This document shows, one piece after another, positions 1 through 10,000 of a DNA stretch of 64,000 nucleotides. This DNA is from Buddleja alternifolia (Eukaryota; Streptophyta; Magnoliopsida; Lamiales; Scrophulariaceae). Below the pieces are notes generated by a model. The model worked only from the letters and a program-made list of their open reading frames with translations. It did not search any database and was not told the DNA's origin. Location of the stretch: NCBI GenBank assembly GCA_019426215.1, contig CM033391.1:10528708-10592707 (forward strand). Reading direction: 5' to 3'. Within the stretch, counting starts at the first letter, position 1. Each line of letters starts with the position of its first letter. The position numbers and the translations under genes are program-made.

Positions 1-1570
1 CGTGACCAGGCCCCCTACTGAAGATGGCCGTGCGCTGGGCGCACGACGATCCCCCGACGAGCTCACCTGGGCTCGGGTTTGAGATTCGGGTTGGGTGGGT
101 GGGGTCGACTTGATTCCGGGTTTAATTTTTAATAAACGGGCTTTGGGCTATTTTAATTATCCGGGTGGATCAAAAGGATGATGACCCTGATTTTAATTAA
201 ATAAGCCCAAATTGGTTTAATTAAATTATTAGACATTCAATAAATTGGTTTTGGGTCAAACTCTTTAAATTTAAATGGGCTAATGGATGGTGATTTAAGT
301 TTGATGAAATCGAGCCCAATTAGTTTTTATTGAATATTATTTATTTGAATAAAATAATTAATTTATTATTCTTGGAGAATTATAATTAATTAATTTATTT
401 AAATTATAAATTTTCAATAGATGGTTTATTATTATAAAATTGAATAAAATTTGGAATTTTATTGGAAGAATTAATTAGTTGGACTAATTAATTATTTTCT
501 TAATCACCAACATAATTGCTTTATTTATCGCGAGCATGTATTATGTGATGGTGACATTATTCATGGGCTTATGTTTTCTTTTTGGATGTATTTTCTTTTA
601 TGGGTTGTAAGGGCTGGATTTGAGCCCTATTTTATTCTTAGAATTATGTATAGGATGTTCGTATTCTTATGTAATAGATAGAATTAGAATAAGCATTGAA
701 GAAGAAGACGATCCAAATAGGAAAGGTGCTTGGAGCCCAACAAGAAGAATAGTATAGTTTTTTTTTTCCTTTTGATGACCCATTGGCTTGGGCCCTCTAG
801 AAAAGCCCATGAATACATGTGATGGTTTAATTGCTTACAATGCATGTTTCATTAGATGTAAGAATGCATGTACAATCCAATCCTGCGCTATAAAAATGAT
901 AATGTACAAAGTGAGGCATAATTAAATGTTTAGAACATTAATTCTCCCAAACGAAATAATACTAAGTTTTAAAAGGGGCGCCAGGTGTCCAATCCCTCCA
1001 CTAAACTTGATGAAATCAAGAATTGAATCTGATACATGGCATCTTCCCAGTAAGTGGGGGTCATATATATTAAGACACAATTTTGAGATTTCATAAAGTG
1101 CATTAGATGTCTTAATCGAGACATATTTCACCCCAAATATCGTTAAAGGGTTGCAAGGTGAAATTCAAATGTTAGATTGAAAGGTGTTAGTGGGAATTAA
1201 CTTAGATAATCCACAAACCTATATATCGTTAAAGGGTTGAAGTTTTGATGGATTATGGGAAAAGAAGATTGGACCGTCTATTGGATAGATTGATGTTAGA
1301 CATCACTTTAATTAAGTAATGGACCAAATATCGTTAAAGGGTTGTCATCCATTACATTGATTAAAGAAATCAATCTCCACTACGAAGTAACAAACAACTA
1401 TCACTTCCGATTTTCACAGTGAGAGTGTGAATCTCGAAAAATGTAGTGGGAGCCAAGTCATAAATCGAAGTCCTTGATTTTAACTTGGTTATAGTTTAGT
1501 TGCAATCATCTAATCAAGTCTGGTTTATCTTTTGCAGTTATAAATTGTCTTATCTCTCTCAAAAACAAAA
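1..1570 (+). other. Long 5' leader of copia element A
   Basis: This stretch lies upstream of the gag start. It aligns by eye in many patches with 20880-22345 of element B, for example the blocks around 525-560, 790-830, 960-1150 and 1330-1400, so it belongs to the element and is not host DNA. No coding potential is recognisable. It is AT-rich with GC-rich patches near the start. Three copies of a 17-base motif lie in its last third (separate entry). A leader of at least 1.5 kb is long for a copia element. Confidence 0.65.
1137..1344 (+). repeat. Three spaced copies of ATATCGTTAAAGGGTTG in the leader
   Basis: Copies start at 1137, 1223 and 1328 and are identical over 17 bases. Element B has the same three at 21944, 22030 and 22134 with a few changes. 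The spacing is 86 and 105 in A and 86 and 104 in B. Function is unknown; possibilities are an RNA structure, packaging or translation signal, or remains of an ancient tandem repeat. Confidence 0.8.
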
Positions 1571-2860
1571 ATGACTATCAACCTACTTTCCGTTTTACTT
1601 GAAAAGAATATTCTTACCGGACCCAACTACGTGGACTGGCTAAGGAACTTGAGAATTGTTCTCAACATGGAGTCCTTGGGATATGTTTGGACACAGACAT
1701 CGCTGCTCCACCTGCCAGAACATGTGCCAACTAGGAAGAAGTCCAAGCTCAAGAAAAATGGGTAAAGGACGACGTTCGAGTATGTGGGTACATGCTTGAC
1801 TCGATGAAAAACGATCTTCAAAGGTCCCACGAAAAGATGACCTCAGTGAGGGCTATCTTGGCACACTTGGTTGAGCTCTATGGTGAGCACAGCCGCACTG
1901 CAAGATATGAAATATCTAAAGAGCTCTTTGGAGCTAAATGAGAGAGAGTGAGAAGGTTGGGGATCACGTCCTCAAGATGATCACGAGGATCGAGAGATTA
2001 GAGGCTCTCGATTTTACAATGAACCCACATCTTCAAACGAATCTCGTTTTGCAGTCTCTTCCAGATTCCTTATCCCAATTTGTCATGAACTTCAATTGCA
2101 ACGAGATTGAATGCAACTTAGCTGGGCTACTGAATAAATTAACTATTGCATAATCTCAATTGAAGCCCAATGGAAAGGAAACTGCACTGGTTATCTCCTC
2201 TGGACCCCAAAAGGGCAAGAACAAGAAGAAGAAAACCAATAAGTAGTGTGGTGAGCTTGGAGCTCAGGGTGGTGTCAATAAGAAAAAAGGGAAAGCTCCT
2301 ATGAATCACAAGTGTAAGGGGCCAAAGAAAACAGACAGATGCCTGCACTGCGGTGAGCTGGGCCATTGGAGAAGGAACTGTCCAAACATGGGCCAAGGCG
2401 TACAAGGTATAGAACTTTATGTTCATGAAACTTATTGTTCTACGACTGTTTTCTCTACATCTTGGATTCTTGATTCTGGAGCTAGTGCTCACATTTGTTG
2501 TATGAATCAAGACCTGGTGCGAGGAAGGAAGCTGGATAGTGATGAGGTCAAGATAAGGGTAGGCAGTAGACAAAGCGTCGCAGCTACTGGAATTGGATCT
2601 ACCTCATTACTTTTAAATTCTGGACATTTACTATTTTTGGATAATGTTTTGGTTTTGCCCAATGGGCTTAAAAACATTGTTTCAATTCCTGTTTTAGTTA
2701 AGAATGATTATACTTTCCGTTTTATGGATGAATATTGCAACATTTATTATGGTAATAAATTAGTAGGCTTTGCTTCTTTAATAAATGGTTTGTATTACCT
2801 TAATGTCCAAAATGAGTGTTCTGTAAATACTATGCAAAGGAAACATGGTAGGCAAGGAAT
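1571..2860 (+). pseudogene. gag and protease of copia element A (broken)
   Basis: The gag start at 1571 encodes a typical copia N-terminus with the segment LTGPNYVDWLRNLRIVLNM. The frame is lost near 1763, and gag-like sequence resumes at 1938-2153. A CCHC zinc knuckle (Cys-x2-Cys-x4-His-x4-Cys) is encoded at 2340-2381 and would bind genomic RNA in the particle. The aspartic protease follows with the catalytic motif LDSGAS near 2470. The usual single gag-pol frame is interrupted by stops at about 1763 and 2153. Element B carries the same stretch at 22346-23370. Confidence 0.85.
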
Positions 2861-2865
2861 TAACC

Positions 2866-3991
2866 AAAGATTGATTTGGCATCTCAGACTAGGCCATGCT
2901 GGCGAACACAAAATTCACAAAATGGAGAAAGATGGACTTATAGGTCCATTGGGATTGGATCGCTATCCTACTTGTGAGTCTTGTCTCAAAGGCAAGATGG
3001 CTAGATCTCCCTTCACAGAGACCTTTCAAAGAGCCTCACAAATCTTAGGTTTAGTGCATACCGATGTTTGTGGACCATTTGGAGAAATGGCTCGTTGATG
3101 TTTCCTTTACTTTATCACATTCACTGATGACCATTCAAAATATGGTCTAGTGTACTTGATGAAGAATAAGTCTGAATCCATTGATAAATTCAAAGAATTC
3201 AAGGCTTTAGTGGAAAATCAAACTGGGCAACATATAAAAGCTCTTCGATCTGACCAAGGAGGAGAATATATGAGTACGGAGTTTGATGAATACCTCAAAG
3301 AGAATGGCATAATATTACAGCTCACACCTCCAGCAACACCACAGTTGAATGGAGTAACCGAACGAAGGAATCAAACTTTGTTGGACATGGTTCGTTCCAT
3401 GCTTAGCTACACTGACTTACCCATTTCACTGTGGGGTCACGCGCTCCTTACAACTGTACACATTTAAAATAGATGTCCGTTCCTAAGACACCATATGAGA
3501 TATGGAGAAATAGGAAACCAAGTCTTAATCACATTAGGATTTGGGGATGTCCTGCTTATGTCAAAAAGACTAAAGTAGACAAATTAGAGGCTAGATCCTT
3601 AAAAGGGCATTTCGTTGGTTCGCCTGAGGATTCCATGGGATACCTCTTTTACCTGCACGATGATCAAAGGATCATTATGGCTTTACAAGCTCACTTTCTT
3701 GAAGATGAGTTCATTCAAGAAGGTGGAGCAGGTAGAAGAATTTTTCTTCAAGAACAAGATGAAACTCCGTTGGATACATCGACACAGGAAGTAAAAACCG
3801 AACCTTTTGTATCACAACCACAACCGCGAAGATCAAGTAGGGTACCTCAACCACCTGAGAGGTACGGATATCTACTGCACAGGGAGAAAAGCCTCTTTTC
3901 TGTATTAGAGGAGGGTCAAGGAGATGATCCCTCCACCTATGATCAAGTGATGGTGGATATGGATGCTGCGAGATGGCGTGAAGCTATGTGA
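2866..3991 (+). pseudogene. Integrase of copia element A (broken)
   Basis: The zinc-binding N-terminal domain is visible as His-x4-His then Cys-x2-Cys (WHLRLGHAGEHK ... CESCLKGKMARS). The catalytic core follows, with an HTDVCGP block, the second Asp in RSDQGGEY and the Glu in NGVTERRNQT. Integrase would join element cDNA to the host chromosome. The frame has stops at about 3096 and 3465 and a shift near 3470. The C-terminal part continues to 3991 with the conserved RIWGCPAYVK block and the variable linker before RT. Confidence 0.88.
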
Positions 3992-4769
3992 ACAGAAATA
4001 GACTCGATGTATTCAAACCAAGTCTGGACACTTGTAGATCGACCGAATGGTATTGTACCAATTGGATGTAAATGAATTTACAAGAGAAAGATTGGTGTTG
4101 ATGGCAAGGTTAACACCTACAAAGCCAGCTAGTGGCGAAGGGGTATAGTCAAAAAGAAGGAATTGACTATCAAGAAACCTTTTCGCCAGTAGCCATGATT
4201 AAGTCTATAAGAATTCTACTTGCAATAGCAGCTCACCTAGATTATGAGTAGGGGTGTACGCGGTCGGGTTCGGGCGATTTTATGGAAAAAATTCAACCCG
4301 ACCCGATATATGTGGGTTAACAAAATAACAAACCGAAACATCATAATTATCTTTTCAAACCATGCGGTTCGGGTAGGTCTGGTTTAATGTATTTAGCGGG
4401 CGGTTTGGCGGGTTATCGAATTATAATTATGTTATTTTTAGATTCAACTAGTAAGTAAGAAACTAAATAATATACTTGTACATTTAATTAAAAAAAATTA
4501 AGTTGGTGAGAAATACAAAACTAAGTGGTGTTATTAAATAAAAATGATATTTACCATGAATCGTAAACTCTAAAATATTAATAAAATAAAATTATTTTAT
4601 AAGTTTATCTTAAAAATATACATCTACATTTTCGTTCAAATCAAGTAAAAACAAATGTTCTTGTTTACTCAAATTAAAAATAAAGTGTTTTACATAAATA
4701 TGAATAAAACTACTCTTATTAGAGTTTATATATATGTATATATAGTTTTAAGAGTTTAGGGTTAATTTT

Positions 4770-4808
<39 letters not shown>

Positions 4809-5560
4809 TTATAACATATACAATTAGCGGTCGGGTGGCGGGTTCGGCGGGTTACAATTATTAAACCCACCACCCAACCCGAAAGTGGCGGGTTGCAATT
4901 TTCTCAACCCACCCCAATTTTTTAATAATTTCAAACCGGCGATTTTCGGACGGTTCGGGTCGGTTTGAGTGAGTCGGTCGGGTTGTGCGGGTTTATGTAC
5001 ACCCCTAATTATGAGATATGGCATGTGGATGTCAAAACTGCTTTTCTGAATGGATTCCTAGAAGAGGATATCTACATGGAACAACCTAAAGATTTTGTAT
5101 CCGAAAAAGATATCCATAAGGTGTGCAAACTTGAAAGGTCCATTTATGCACTTAAACAAGCATCTCGTAGCTAGAATCTATAATTTGATGAAGTAGTCAA
5201 AGGATTTGACCTCATCAAAAATGAAGATGAGCCATGTGTTTATAAGAAGGTTAGCGGGAGCAAGATATCATTCCTTGTGCTATATGTAGATGACATATTA
5301 TTGATAGGAAATGATATAGGAATGCTCACCACTGTTAAGAAATGGTTTTCGAGTACTTTCTGCATGAAAGACTTGGGAGAAGCTACATACATTCTAGGCA
5401 TTTGAATTTATAGAGATCGAATAAATAGAATGATAGGGCTCTCTCAAGCCCTTTACTTAGAAAAGGTCCTAAAGAGATTTAGGATGAAAGATTCTAAGGA
5501 AGGGTTCCTGCCAATGAGTCACGGAATAAAACTCTCAAAGACTATGTTCCTCAAAGTGAG
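3992..5560 (+). pseudogene. Reverse transcriptase of copia element A, split by a hAT-type insertion
   Basis: The RT N-terminal part runs from 3992 to 4248 with several stops. The hAT-type element at 4249-5007 then interrupts it. RT resumes at 5008 with the block VDVKTAFLNGFLEEDIYMEQ, and the catalytic YVDDILLIGND block lies near 5284. The two halves meet exactly at the 8-bp target duplication, so the insertion hit an existing element. RT would copy element RNA into DNA inside the virus-like particle. Further stops at about 5172 and 5403 make it inactive. Confidence 0.88.
4249..5007. mobile_element. Non-autonomous hAT-type DNA transposon, 759 bp
   Basis: It is flanked by an exact 8-bp duplication ATTATGAG at 4241-4248 and 5008-5015. 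Its ends are inverted: TAGGGGTGTAC at the left and GTACACCCCTA at the right. An 8-bp TSD with TAGGGRTG-like ends is the hAT superfamily signature. Subterminal regions are rich in CGGGT and CGGTT blocks in both orientations. The middle is AT-rich with an (AT)n tract at 4772-4801. No transposase is encoded, so it would need one supplied in trans. The TSD is perfect and the ends nearly so, suggesting fairly recent movement. Confidence 0.9.
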
Positions 5561-5575
5561 GAAGATAGAGAAGAG

Positions 5576-6258
5576 ATGAGCATTATTCCCTACGCATCAG
5601 CAGTGGGTAGCTTGATGTACGCAATGTTGTGTACACGACCTGACATTGCTTATGCAGTAAGTGTTGTTAGTCGATTTCAAGCAAAACCCAGGCCAGGAAC
5701 ACTGGACAGCTGTGAAAAATACCCTGAAGTATCTGAAAAGAACCAAGGATATGATTCTCATCTATGGGAGTGGTGACCTAAGATTGGATGGATACACCGA
5801 CTCAGATTTCCAATCGGATGTCGATGACTGGAAATCCACATCGGGGTTCATTTTCACCCTTAACGGTGGAGCGGTGTCTTAGAAAAGTTCCAAGCAAAGC
5901 ACAACCGTAGATTCCACCACAGAGGCTGAATACGTGGTGCCTCGGAGAGGCTGTTTGGCTGAAGAAGTTTCTTGGAGAACTTCAAGTGGTTCCTAGCGCG
6001 GAGCTCCCGTTGCCACTTTATTGTGACAACAATGGAGCAATAGCACAGGCAAAGGAACCAAGGTCTCACAACAAGTCCAAACACATTGAGAGAAGATATC
6101 GTATCATAAGAGAGATCGTTGCTAGAGGAAACATATCTGTTCAGAAAATAGCCTCAGCAGACAACGTCGCTGACCCATTGACCAAGCCATTGGCACAGGC
6201 GGTGCTAGACAAACATCTTGAAAAGATGGGTATCAAATACCATAGCAAATGGCATTGA
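5576..6258 (+). pseudogene. RNase H end of pol, copia element A (broken)
   Basis: Conserved copia RNase H blocks are visible: the SLMYAMLCTRPDIAYAV block at 5605-5660, the DSDFQSD block near 5795 and a TEAEYV block near 5920. The C-terminal part (5986-6258) has CDNNGAIA, KHIERRYRIIRE and the ADPLTKPL ending. RNase H would degrade the RNA strand of the hybrid during reverse transcription. A frameshift near 5740 and a stop near 5880 break the frame. The ORF end at 6258 lies 16 bases before the LTR, as expected for copia. Confidence 0.88.
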
Positions 6259-6262
6259 GTGC

Positions 6263-6273
6263 AAGTAGGAGAT
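6263..6273 (+). promoter_or_regulatory. Polypurine tract of element A
   Basis: A purine-rich run lies directly before the TGTTAG start of the 3' LTR. This is the position where plus-strand priming occurs in LTR retrotransposons. Confidence 0.65.
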
Positions 6274-7816
6274 TGTTAGAGTTACGCCCTCAGATGCCAT
6301 AAGAGGATAGAATTATAGGGCATTAGTTTATATCTAAACATTCTTGTTTTAATAAAAGGCATTTGATGTTGTTTCTTATAAGCATTTGTAAGGTTTAAAT
6401 AAACAACAATTAGTCCTTGATATTAAGGCGAACATTCTACTCCCTATGGGTTAGGGAGAATGGCAGTGGAAGTGTTTGATCTTTAATATCTAAATAGGGT
6501 TGCAAGTTGAAGAAAGTATTGACTGGACATCATTACTGGATATAGATTTGTATGATGTAAGTTTTGACAGGGGAGTGTCAGTTGAACACTATGAGTATGA
6601 TAGTGGAAACTTATATCGTAGACACATCAGCTAGACTGGTGTGTTCGAACACGGCTCGCATTAGTTATGTCACGTGGGGTTTTCACTCAATGACAAAAAA
6701 TTGATAAGTTGTGATAGGTACGCGTGAACCTTAGACCTGAGTAAACACGTTGAAGATGTGCCTGTGACATTAAGTTTGTCATTAGAGTAGTTAGATACAT
6801 TTCACCCGTTGGTGGGGTCGACCTCGAAGTGCGGCTTGATGGGCAAGTAGCAATCTTAACTGATTAGTAATATGAGATTTATTCTCTCATAAGTGAATGA
6901 GTAAAATATCTTATGCCGTCATGGATGAGTGAGGTCAAAGACTTTGGCCAAAGCATTAGAGATACTTATGTTGGACATAGAAGTATACTCAGTGACCTCG
7001 ATTCATTATGAGCTGAGCATATAGTCAAGTCCAGTGAGTTTGACTAAACCATGACTCTCACTTGACTGTGATATATGAATAAAGGGTTTATACTCGTACG
7101 GTATTTACAGCGTTAAAGGTTTGAAATGATTCTATACATTCGATCTTAATTGGGCTACGATGTGGACCACGAGACTGGCTAGGTGGTATCCACATTTTTT
7201 TGGTTCTCCCAATTGCCTTTTGAGACGAACCTAAAGAGCCGCGCTTAAAGGAATTGTAAAGTAAAAATCATGGAATAAAACTTGAGAGAAATCTTTCGGT
7301 ATTTGATATCTTAATTAATTAATTGATCATTAGATGATCTTATTAGTTAAGTTAATAAGTTAATTAATTTCCTAGTGAAATTAATTATGGAATTAACATG
7401 TGTAAGTTAGTTATTTAATTGATATATTTATTGGATAAATTGTATTAATTAATTAATTAACCAATACACAAATTGGACTAAGCCCGAGGGCATTAAAAAC
7501 GCCCAAGTTAGGCGTCCACGGGGCCTTTAGTTACTTAGGTTAATTATTCTAGTTGTGGTATAAATATACTACTTAGTGAATAATTAAACCCTAGCCTCAC
7601 TTGTGACTTTCTCTTCAAGTTAGAACTCTCCACCTCTCTCTCATCTCTCTAGCCGTGACGTTATTGCCGCTCCAAAAAGAATCAAGTTGTTGGTTCAGAA
7701 AATTAAATTATGCGAAAAGGTACATATTTCTCATCATGATTTAAATATGTGAAATCAAAGATGAATCCACCGTGGGTATTTTATTTCCGCCGCGTTTTTA
7801 TGTACAAAACCCAACA
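6274..7816 (+). repeat. 3' LTR of copia element A, 1543 bp
   Basis: It starts TGTTAGAG just after the polypurine tract and ends ACCCAACA. Its central and right parts match the LTR sequences of element B at 18160-18890, 20515-20830 and 23909-24760; for example the blocks at 6705-6850 and 7140-7270 recur there. A TATAAATA box is at 7559-7566. The pattern near 7600-7660 (CT-rich leader after the TATA box) fits the R region. Confidence 0.85.
7559..7566 (+). promoter_or_regulatory. TATA box in the LTR of element A
   Basis: TATAAATA lies about 250 bases before the LTR end, followed by a CT-rich stretch. This is a reasonable position for the U3/R promoter. Confidence 0.55.
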
Positions 7817-7927
7817 ATTGCCTCCAAAAATGAGTAGTTAACATTAAGGGTAAAACACGGTTTTCAATTTAAATATTTGCTGATGTCAGATATTCAGTAT
7901 ATATAAGATATAAGGTCCTATAAGGTA

Positions 7928-8735
7928 ATGATATTGGGGCTTCAAAAATTATTATTGGAACCACACTTGTATTTTTCTCTCTAAAAAAATGACAAGAATA
8001 CATATTTTGAATTTAAGTCAATCTTTTTACTTCATTTATTTCCCTAGCATTTACACAAACTAATAAATCCTTCTTGTGCTTAGTATGAATCGCTAATAGA
8101 AATTTTCTTTACTTCATCTATATATTCATGTTGAAATAATATTTTTATGAATAGAACAATATAATAGTATTAATTAAACGAATTTTTTTAATTGTTAAAT
8201 GCATAAAACATATACGTATTAGCAATGATAAAATTATTCATCAAGACCGATTAAAGAACAAATAAATTCTTTCTTCTTTTAATCTTGTATGTATTTAAGT
8301 ATGAAATATTATCTATTTGCATGCATGTTGTAAGAGAAGTCGTTAACTACTTTTGAAATTATTATTTTCGTGTTTGATAGAGGAGTGTGATTTATGTTAC
8401 TTCTTTATACATAATTGGTGTTGATGAAATAAACTTATTGTTTAAACAAAAATATAGAATTAATTTCTAGGTTCTAATATAAAGCCAAAGAGATGTGAAT
8501 TAATTGAAGTTGATATTCATTTTTATTTTCTTTTTAGTTTATATAATAATTGTCATTCTCGAATTTTACATATTATTAGTTTGTTTTACATATTATTAGT
8601 TTGTTTTGTCGATGATGCTCTATATACTAATAATTGTTTTATTTTTGCTGAAATTAATTGACTTTGATTTAAAGTAGTGAAAAAAAGACCCATTACTACA
8701 TAATGGCTTTGTTTGATTGCGCAGGGATAATTTTA
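7928..8735. repeat. Dispersed repeat, copy 1 (about 800 bp)
   Basis: This aligns by eye in the same orientation with 27932-28710. Matching blocks include ATGACAAGAATAC, CATCAAGACCGATTAAAGAAC against CATCAAGATCGATTAAAGAAC, and the right-hand part around 8630-8720. The copies are diverged with many small indels. No coding sequence and no clear terminal structure are seen, so the class is unknown (solo LTR, Helitron and degraded DNA element are all possible). Confidence 0.6.
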
Positions 8736-8976
8736 AGAACTTAGATTTCTCCTCAATCTTTTGGTTCTCATTTTCCTTTTATGAAAATAAAGTAGAATTT
8801 GATTTTAATTGAGGTTGGATTCGAAAATACCTTCCAGGTAAAGGATATTGATTAAAAGAAATATCAGAATATTCATGATTAAGATAGAATTTTCTGTTAG
8901 TTATATCTATAATAAGTTCGTTCGAGAAGTTTCGCATAATTTGGAAAAGGCTGCTGATAATGCCAGAGCACAATCC

Positions 8977-10000
8977 CCAATGCCAGAGCAAAACTAATCC
9001 AAATGTCCTTTCTGCCCTTTAAAGTCAGTGAGGCAAATTAGTTCCTGATTAATTATGTGAAGTAATTTTGGGGTTTCATCCGCTATGTATCTTCTCTATC
9101 TAATCTCCTGTGGGACCTTTGGTAATCAAATGCCATTGATATTCAAGACCCCGTGTTCCATTATTATAAATGCATTTTTTGGTTTTTTTACATATACTAC
9201 ATCTAAAACTTTTTTCATCTTATTTTTATCTAAAATGCAAAATAAAATTAAAAAACAATAATAATAATAATAATAATAATAAGTATACCAACTATCCACT
9301 ACGACATTTGCTAACTTCTAACTTCATTTTATCAAAAATATTTTCAGCTTAAATATTGATGATAAAATGAATAATACTTAATCATAATAATTGTGCATAA
9401 AATGTGCAAGAGAAAGATTTTTTTCCCGAATTCCTCTCCAAGATCATAATCATTTACTCTCATTTTCTTTCAGTAACTTTTAGTTTGTCCATTTCTTGAC
9501 ATAATTTTTTTTCTATGAAAGACATAGTTTTATTTGTTTGCTTGCCTTTCCCTCTCTTTAACATGTAATATTGTGTATTTTTTTTTTTTTTTGGCTAATA
9601 TTGGTATGTAGAATTGTTTTTATGACATGAAATTATCTATTTCATGCGGTATCCAACAAATAAAACTAAAACATATCCAATGTAAATAACTAGTTTTGCT
9701 AACATATTCAAATTAATAAATTTTATAATTGTAATTATGTTTTTAACCGATCTAACTGTTATGTACATTTTACAAAATTCAATTTGGATAGGTAATAATT
9801 TTTTGCAACAAATTGGGGTCCAGGTCAAGGAGATGCCAAAATCAATTATTTAGCAAAGAAAAAGGTGTCAATATTAACTCCATCATCCGGCAAGAATCCT
9901 GTGATTACGGCATGGAATTTAAGAAATCAATGATGCAGGGATTTGGTCAACACTTGTAAAGGGTAAACTTGGAATTTGGAGGATTTTGCTCTGGCATTAT
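8977..10000. mobile_element. Possible 1-kb DNA element bounded by a 45-bp imperfect inverted repeat
   Basis: AATGCCAGAGCAAAA at 8979-8993 is repeated exactly in inverted orientation at 9984-9998. Similarity continues inward for about 30 bases (CCAAAT and CCCTTTA blocks). The interior is AT-rich, has an (ATA)n tract at 9257-9282 and a T-run at about 9580, and encodes nothing recognisable. No clear target duplication was found. An extra copy of the TGCCAGAGCA motif lies just outside at 8961-8970, which makes the left edge uncertain. Confidence 0.4.

Larger units (their letters stand above)
1..7816 (+). mobile_element. Ty1/copia retrotransposon A, 5' end outside the window
   Basis: The order gag, protease, integrase, reverse transcriptase, RNase H (1571-6258) is the Ty1/copia order. 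A polypurine tract and a 3' LTR beginning TGTTAG and ending CCAACA follow. No 5' LTR is seen: bases 1-1570 do not resemble the 3' LTR, so the 5' LTR must lie upstream. The reading frames are broken repeatedly and a hAT-type element sits inside RT, so this copy cannot move by itself. Element B (18028-25148) is a diverged relative with a similar leader and gag. I cannot place the lineage within copia with confidence. Confidence 0.9.

Noticed and set aside
2139..2573. Minus-strand frame of 144 residues
   Set aside because: Antisense to the gag and protease region of element A; no recognisable domain.
8779..8991. Minus-strand frame of 70 residues overlapping the inverted repeat
   Set aside because: No domain and a base composition like the surrounding intergenic DNA.
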